DNA of 64,000 bases from Alviniconcha marisindica (taxonomy: Eukaryota > Mollusca > Gastropoda > Provannidae): NCBI GenBank assembly GCA_018857735.1, contig JABMCL010003179.1:424001-488000 (forward strand), given 5' to 3'. Under the pieces are notes generated by a model. It worked only from the letters and a program-made list of their open reading frames with translations. It did no database searches and was not told where the DNA came from. This document shows, piece by piece, positions 54,101-57,100 of the stretch (position 1 is its first letter; each line of letters opens with the position of its first letter). The position numbers and the translations under genes were made by a program.

Positions 54101-57100
54101 AAAAAGAGTACAGGATGACGACTCAGATACGGATTCTGACAATGGGATACTCATGAAAAGTGAAACAAACTGGCCCAGATTTTTGATAGTCGAGTTGGTG
54201 AGTGAAGATCTCCCTCTGCAAAAGTTATCTCCTTTTGAAGTTCAGAAGGGTTTTCAGGCAATTGCCGGAACCCAGAACATCATCAAAAGACTGAGAGATG
54301 GCTCCTTCTTGATGGAGTGTGGCAAAAGGACCCAGGCCAAAAACCTACTCTGAAGAAACTGATTTATTGACAGACCAGTCAAGGTCTCATTTCACAAGAC
54401 CCTGAGTAATCAGGTGTCAGGACCTCGCTGACACGTCAGAGGTTGAGATCCAGGATGAACTGGAAGATCAGGGTGTGGTTGGGGTGAACCGTGTGACACT
54501 GAAGGAGGGGAAGGTGGTCCCCACCGTCACTCTTTTCTTGACGTTCAGTTCCCTGGAAAGGCATATCCTTTCCGGAAGCCAGACATTTGGTTGAAGCCAA
54601 GATGCTGACTGTGACCTCTGGAGGTAAGACCTACGCCGCTGCCGCTTCCACCAGAAGAGAGTCCAGATCTGTTGAATGTCAGACATCTTTAACCTGGTTT
54701 TTTTTTCCAGAACGTCCATTTGTAGTCCATCTCTGGTCCTAGACTGAGTGGAATATACATGAGGATCTGTGAGGAAGTGACCACTTTCCTGTGATCCTAA
54801 CCAGCAATACTGTCGAAGAAGATGCTACACCTAACAGGTGGAATTTTGGCTGTCCTTCCAAGCTCAGTGTTCCTCTGAACTGACAGAGGAAGCGGTGATG
54901 TCTGCTGAGGATCCCACCGGTCAGTTTACTGACTGTCTTATTCAAGCAGCAGGCAAAGCTATACCGAAAACACGCTTCTCGATAAAACTTCCCAAGGTTC
55001 CATGGTTTAATGACAGTTGCAAAAAAGCAATTAAAGAATGGAAGAAAGCTCAGCAGAAGTGTTTTTTCTAACCCAACGCTGAGTAATGTTCAAAAATTTT
55101 AACTTTTAAGAGCCAAAGCTCATCATGTTGTCAACAAAATAGGAATTCATGGAGGCATTTCTATAATAAGTTAAATTCTAAAATGCAAACACAAAAGGTC
55201 TGGAAAGCTATTTGGAAAATAAAGGGAGAGGGTGGTTGTAATTCTATTAATCATTTAAAAGTTAACGGTAATCTCATTACAGATAAAAAGGAAGTGGCAG
55301 AAGTATTAGCTAAAAATCTGTCAAAAAATTATTCGACGGATAATTATTCAGATGAATTTCAGAGGATTAAAATGTTAAAAGAAAAATGACACCTGGACTT
55401 TGCTTCCAAAAATGAAGAGGAGTACAGCCTACCTTTTTCAGTGATTGAATTGAGGCAATCGTTACAGAGAGCCAGTGATTCAGCCACCAGTTTGGACCAG
55501 GTCCACTACCAACTTTTGACACGCCTCCCAAATTCTGCTCTATCCGTCCTTTTAAAAGTATATAACCACATTTGGGATCTCGGTTTCAGGGGCCATCTCC
55601 CCAGGTTTATTCAGAGCTTCCTGGCAGAACGTTCTTTCAGGGTTATAGTGGGTTCCACTCTTTTCAAGCTGCATGAGCAGGAGATGGGGGTCCCGCAAGG
55701 TAGCATCCTGTTTCCAGCCCTTTTCAGCATTAAAATTAACAACACTGTTAAAGCTGTCTTGAAAGGTATGGATTGCTCCTTGTTTGTGGACGACTTTGCT
55801 TCGTGTGTGAGTGGAAAGTCATTAAAGAGAGTGGAGAGAGCTATGCAGCTGTATGTAAACAGCTTTCAGAAGTGGGTGTCTGACAACGGCTTCAAGTTCT
55901 CCACATCCAAGACAGTCTGTATTCATTTCCATCAACAGTACGTTTTTTTTCCAAGACCCTAACATTCTTCTGGGAAAAAACGCCTATAAAAGTAGTCAAA
56001 GAAGCAAAGTTCCATGGTCTTATCTTTGACACTAAACTTACTTTTAAAAATCACATTCAATACCTTAAAACCTCCTGTCAGAAGGCTCTGGACATTCTTT
56101 GTGTAGTGGGACATACTGACTGGGGAGCCGATCGTATTGTCCTGCTACGCCTTTACCGTTCGTTAGTCCGCTCCAAATTGGATTATGGATGCATTGTGTA
56201 TGGATTGGCACGTCGGTCGGTTCTGAAACAATTGGATCCGATCCACCATCAGGGCTTGCGAATCGTGTTGCATGCTTTCCGCACATCTCCTGCTCAAAGT
56301 CTATGCTATAATACATAGAAGCACATGAACCGTCATTAACTACTCGCCAATTAAAATTGTCTTTAAACTATGTTCTTAAACTCAAATCCCTGCCGGAAAA
56401 CCCATCCTATAGTTGCGTTTTTGAATCCGAAAACAACAAATTATTTGAAGAATTGGAGTTGAAGGTTCCACCTCTTGGCCTCCGCATGCTCCCCCACTTG
56501 GAGAAATTCAAACTTAACCTAAATCTGGTAGACGATGCTCCCTCGTTGGACATCATCCCTTGGAAACTTTCAGTTCCTGCAGTCTGTCTTGACTTAACCA
56601 ATTTCAAAAAAGATACAACAAACCCGGAAATATATAAACAGTTCTATTTGCAACTTATCTCAGAATATCCTTTATCAGAAAAAAAATTCACCAATGGTTC
56701 TAAAACAGAGGAAGGAGTTGCTGCGGTGGCTGTATCCACTAAACAGATTAATAAACCTTTTACCTGCCGGCTTCCAGGCGACAGTTCAATATATACAGCA
56801 GAGTTGCAGGCTATTTTTTAGCTCTCAGACATGTTTATTATTCCAAAGGAAAATCGTTTTTGATACTGTCTGATTCTCTTTCATCGTTACAGTCAGTATT
56901 AAACCTAAAATCTTTGTTCAGATTTTAAAATTATATATAGAAATGACAAGAGACAGGAGAGAGATTGTTTTTATCAGGGTTCCTAGGCATATGTTGGCAT
57001 TAGGGGAAATATTTCTGGAAAAAATTAAATTTGAGATAATATTTAGTTATGTTTGTGTTATTCATCTTTTAAGCATGGTTTTAAAACTGTAATACCAATT